Assembly: GCA_002839445.1 (NCBI GenBank)
Contig: PGYB01000012.1
Span: forward strand, 1-64,000
Length of the DNA: 64,000 nt
Source of the DNA: Candidatus Riflebacteria bacterium HGW-Riflebacteria-1
Lineage (GTDB): Bacteria; Muiribacteriota; Ozemobacteria; Ozemobacterales; Ozemobacteraceae
Direction of reading: 5' to 3'
Program-made: the position numbers and the translations under genes
Shown: positions 62,607 to 64,000 of the stretch, one piece after another
Layout: each line of letters opens with the position of its first letter
How positions within the stretch are numbered: the first letter of the stretch is position 1
The notes under the pieces: generated by a model
Database searches by the model: none
The model's input: the letters and a program-made list of their open reading frames with translations, nothing else
Told to the model about the DNA's origin: nothing

Positions 62607-64000
62607 ATGCCAGCACACGAAGCCGTCATCAATAATCTCAAGCCGCTCATTGCACGTCTGTTACACATTTTTCTCACAGGAGAATACGAACAGCGACGCG
62701 AAGCCGCTATTGCGCTGTCAAAATTCAAGGGTGAAAAGGCGACAGACTTTCTGCTCCAAACTTATGAGAGCGACAACATTCAGGATTTCATGGCTCTCGC
62801 GCTCGGCAATATCGACAATCACAAGGCGGTAGGCCTGCTCATTAACGCGTTGAACGATTCACAGCAGGAAGTCCGCTTTCACGCCGCCCAGGCTCTTGGC
62901 ATGCTGGAAAACCCTGAAGCACTTGATATCCTGATGGATGCGTTGCAGGCCTATAGTGATGCCAGCGTCGGCGTAACCCCAGAAGCCACACTTGAAGAGC
63001 CAGCCGGTCAGATTTTCTTCGAAGAAGACGCGATCATCAGTGCAATCCTTGCTGTAGGCAAGATCAAGAACTGGCGCGCCATTTCACTGCTCAAAAAGCT
63101 TCTCGCCCAGGAAAAGAGCGCACGCATTCGTGCATCGATTATCATGTCTCTGGGCCTGATGTCTACTGACAAAATGATGCCGGTTTTTCAGGCTGCCCTG
63201 CGTGACGAAGACCCAAGAGTGCGCGCCAATGCCATAGAAGCAATCGAAAGTATCAAGTCCGGCTCGATTGTCGGCATCATACAACCATATCTCGAAGACC
63301 CGAGCAACCGCGTACGCGCCAATGTTGCCAAGGCAATCTGGAAATACGGCGATTTCGATGTCTCAGATACTCTCCGACAGATGCTCGAACACCCCGACAA
63401 GTGGTATCGCGCCTCAGCGGCCTATGCTATCGGTGAGATCAAAGACGCCCGTTTTATCAGAGAACTGGCGCGCGCACTCAAAGACGAAGACCCCGACGTC
63501 AGACGCAACGCGACCAACGCCATACGCAAAATCGAGGCTAAAGATGCCCTGCAGCATGTAAAACCACTGCTTGACGACCCGAACTTCGATGTACGGGTTG
63601 AGGCCGTTCTTGCCGTGAGTCGCTGTGCCGGAGAGGCGGCAGCTGACCTGTTAAAAGACAAGCTGCAGCACGAAGAAAACTTTATCGTTCAGGCCACACT
63701 CGTTTCATGCCTGGGCCAGACAGCAAAGCCGGAAATGATTCCAATTATCCGCGGTTACCTCGAAAGCGAAGACCCGCGCGTTGTGTCAAATACCATTGAT
63801 GCGCTGGTAAAACTGTCGCCAAAATCTGACCCGGCACTGGTAATCACGCTTAAAACCCTGCTCAAACATGAAGACAACCGGGTTAAGAGCACAGCGATCA
63901 GAACCCTCTGGGTATGGGGTGTTTACGAAGTAATCGACCGCCTGCGCGAACTGTTTAACAGCCCGGACAAACGCCTGATCCAGTCTGCAACCTTTGTTCT
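62607..64000 (+). CDS. HEAT-repeat protein, incomplete at the right window edge
   Basis: An open frame from ATG 62607 to the end of the window without a stop, at least 464 residues. GGGGA lies 7 bases before the start. The protein is a run of HEAT/PBS-lyase-like repeats, about 31 residues each, with the pattern D-P-x-V-R-x-x-A-x-x-A-(I/L)-x-x-I (DEDPRVRANAIEAIESIKSG, DPSNRVRANVAKAIWKYGD, DEDPDVRRNATNAIRKIEAK). No enzymatic domain appears in the visible part. It is divergent from the PilT operon and is the second HEAT protein of the locus, so the two may act together with the ATPases. Confidence 0.85.
   Translation, partial: MPAHEAVINNLKPLIARLLHIFLTGEYEQRREAAIALSKFKGEKATDFLLQTYESDNIQDFMALALGNIDNHKAVGLLINALNDSQQEVRFHAAQALGMLENPEALDILMDALQAYSDASVGVTPEATLEEPAGQIFFEEDAIISAILAVGKIKNWRAISLLKKLLAQEKSARIRASIIMSLGLMSTDKMMPVFQAALRDEDPRVRANAIEAIESIKSGSIVGIIQPYLEDPSNRVRANVAKAIWKYGDFDVSDTLRQMLEHPDKWYRASAAYAIGEIKDARFIRELARALKDEDPDVRRNATNAIRKIEAKDALQHVKPLLDDPNFDVRVEAVLAVSRCAGEAAADLLKDKLQHEENFIVQATLVSCLGQTAKPEMIPIIRGYLESEDPRVVSNTIDALVKLSPKSDPALVITLKTLLKHEDNRVKSTAIRTLWVWGVYEVIDRLRELFNSPDKRLIQSATFV

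Overview
The window is a gene-dense stretch of a bacterial chromosome of roughly balanced GC. A Gram-negative envelope is indicated by secreted proteins, a predicted outer-membrane beta-barrel protein and type IV pilus/type II secretion-like genes. No rRNA, tRNA, CRISPR array, phage or insertion sequence was seen. The mix of HAMP-cyclases, several PilT-like ATPases with HEAT-repeat proteins, and lone housekeeping genes (dnaE, fusA, nadA) outside their usual operons suits an uncultured lineage of the Riflebacteria kind. That placement is an impression from gene content, not a demonstration.

Layout. 1-1.8 kb: repeats and an archaemetzincin-like protein. 1.8-9.0 kb (minus): dnaE, a beta-propeller/beta-barrel protein with a degenerate peptidase-MA-like part, and a NAGPA-type phosphodiester glycosidase. 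9.2-17.5 kb (plus): two overlapping HAMP/class III cyclase genes, then a hybrid histidine kinase. 17.6-22.3 kb: a gamma-glutamyltransferase converging on a sugar ABC importer operon that lacks an ATPase. 22.3-24.4 kb: a structured intergenic region, a VF530-type protein, a CBM20-esterase and a dispersed repeat. 24.4-28.0 kb (minus): a LysM-SGNH hydrolase and an EF-hand membrane protein, ended by a strong terminator. 28.4-36.4 kb: EF-G, MATE exporter, GH13 enzyme, Sel1-repeat protein and S9 peptidase. 36.7-38.1 kb: a PAS protein, the wreck of an RsbU-like regulator, and a VOC protein. 38.3-42.0 kb: nadA, divergent from Rrf2-cysK-xdhC. 42.1-45.8 kb: a radical SAM protein, and a GH13 enzyme with its TetR regulator sharing one operator palindrome. 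46.2-50.2 kb: ferritin-like protein, superoxide dismutase and 2-oxoacid:ferredoxin oxidoreductase. 50.6-55.2 kb: two GNAT acetyltransferases, two secreted proteins and repeat elements. 55.2-62.5 kb (minus): an operon of four PilT-family ATPases, a HEAT-TPR protein and two prepilin-like proteins. A divergent HEAT-repeat gene runs off the right end.

The strongest unusual signal is the cyclase pair. The upstream protein keeps both metal-binding aspartates but has lost the adenine-selecting and transition-state residues. The downstream protein keeps those residues but has lost the first metal aspartate. Together they could form one complete active site, as in the C1/C2 heterodimer of mammalian adenylyl cyclase. 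A wider theme is catalytic families that have lost key residues (archaemetzincin, peptidase MA, two of the four PilT-like ATPases). There are also two kinds of dispersed repeat: a palindromic one that has inserted in frame in a coding sequence, and one carrying CGATTA hexamers that includes a perfect 72-bp inverted pair 24 kb apart.
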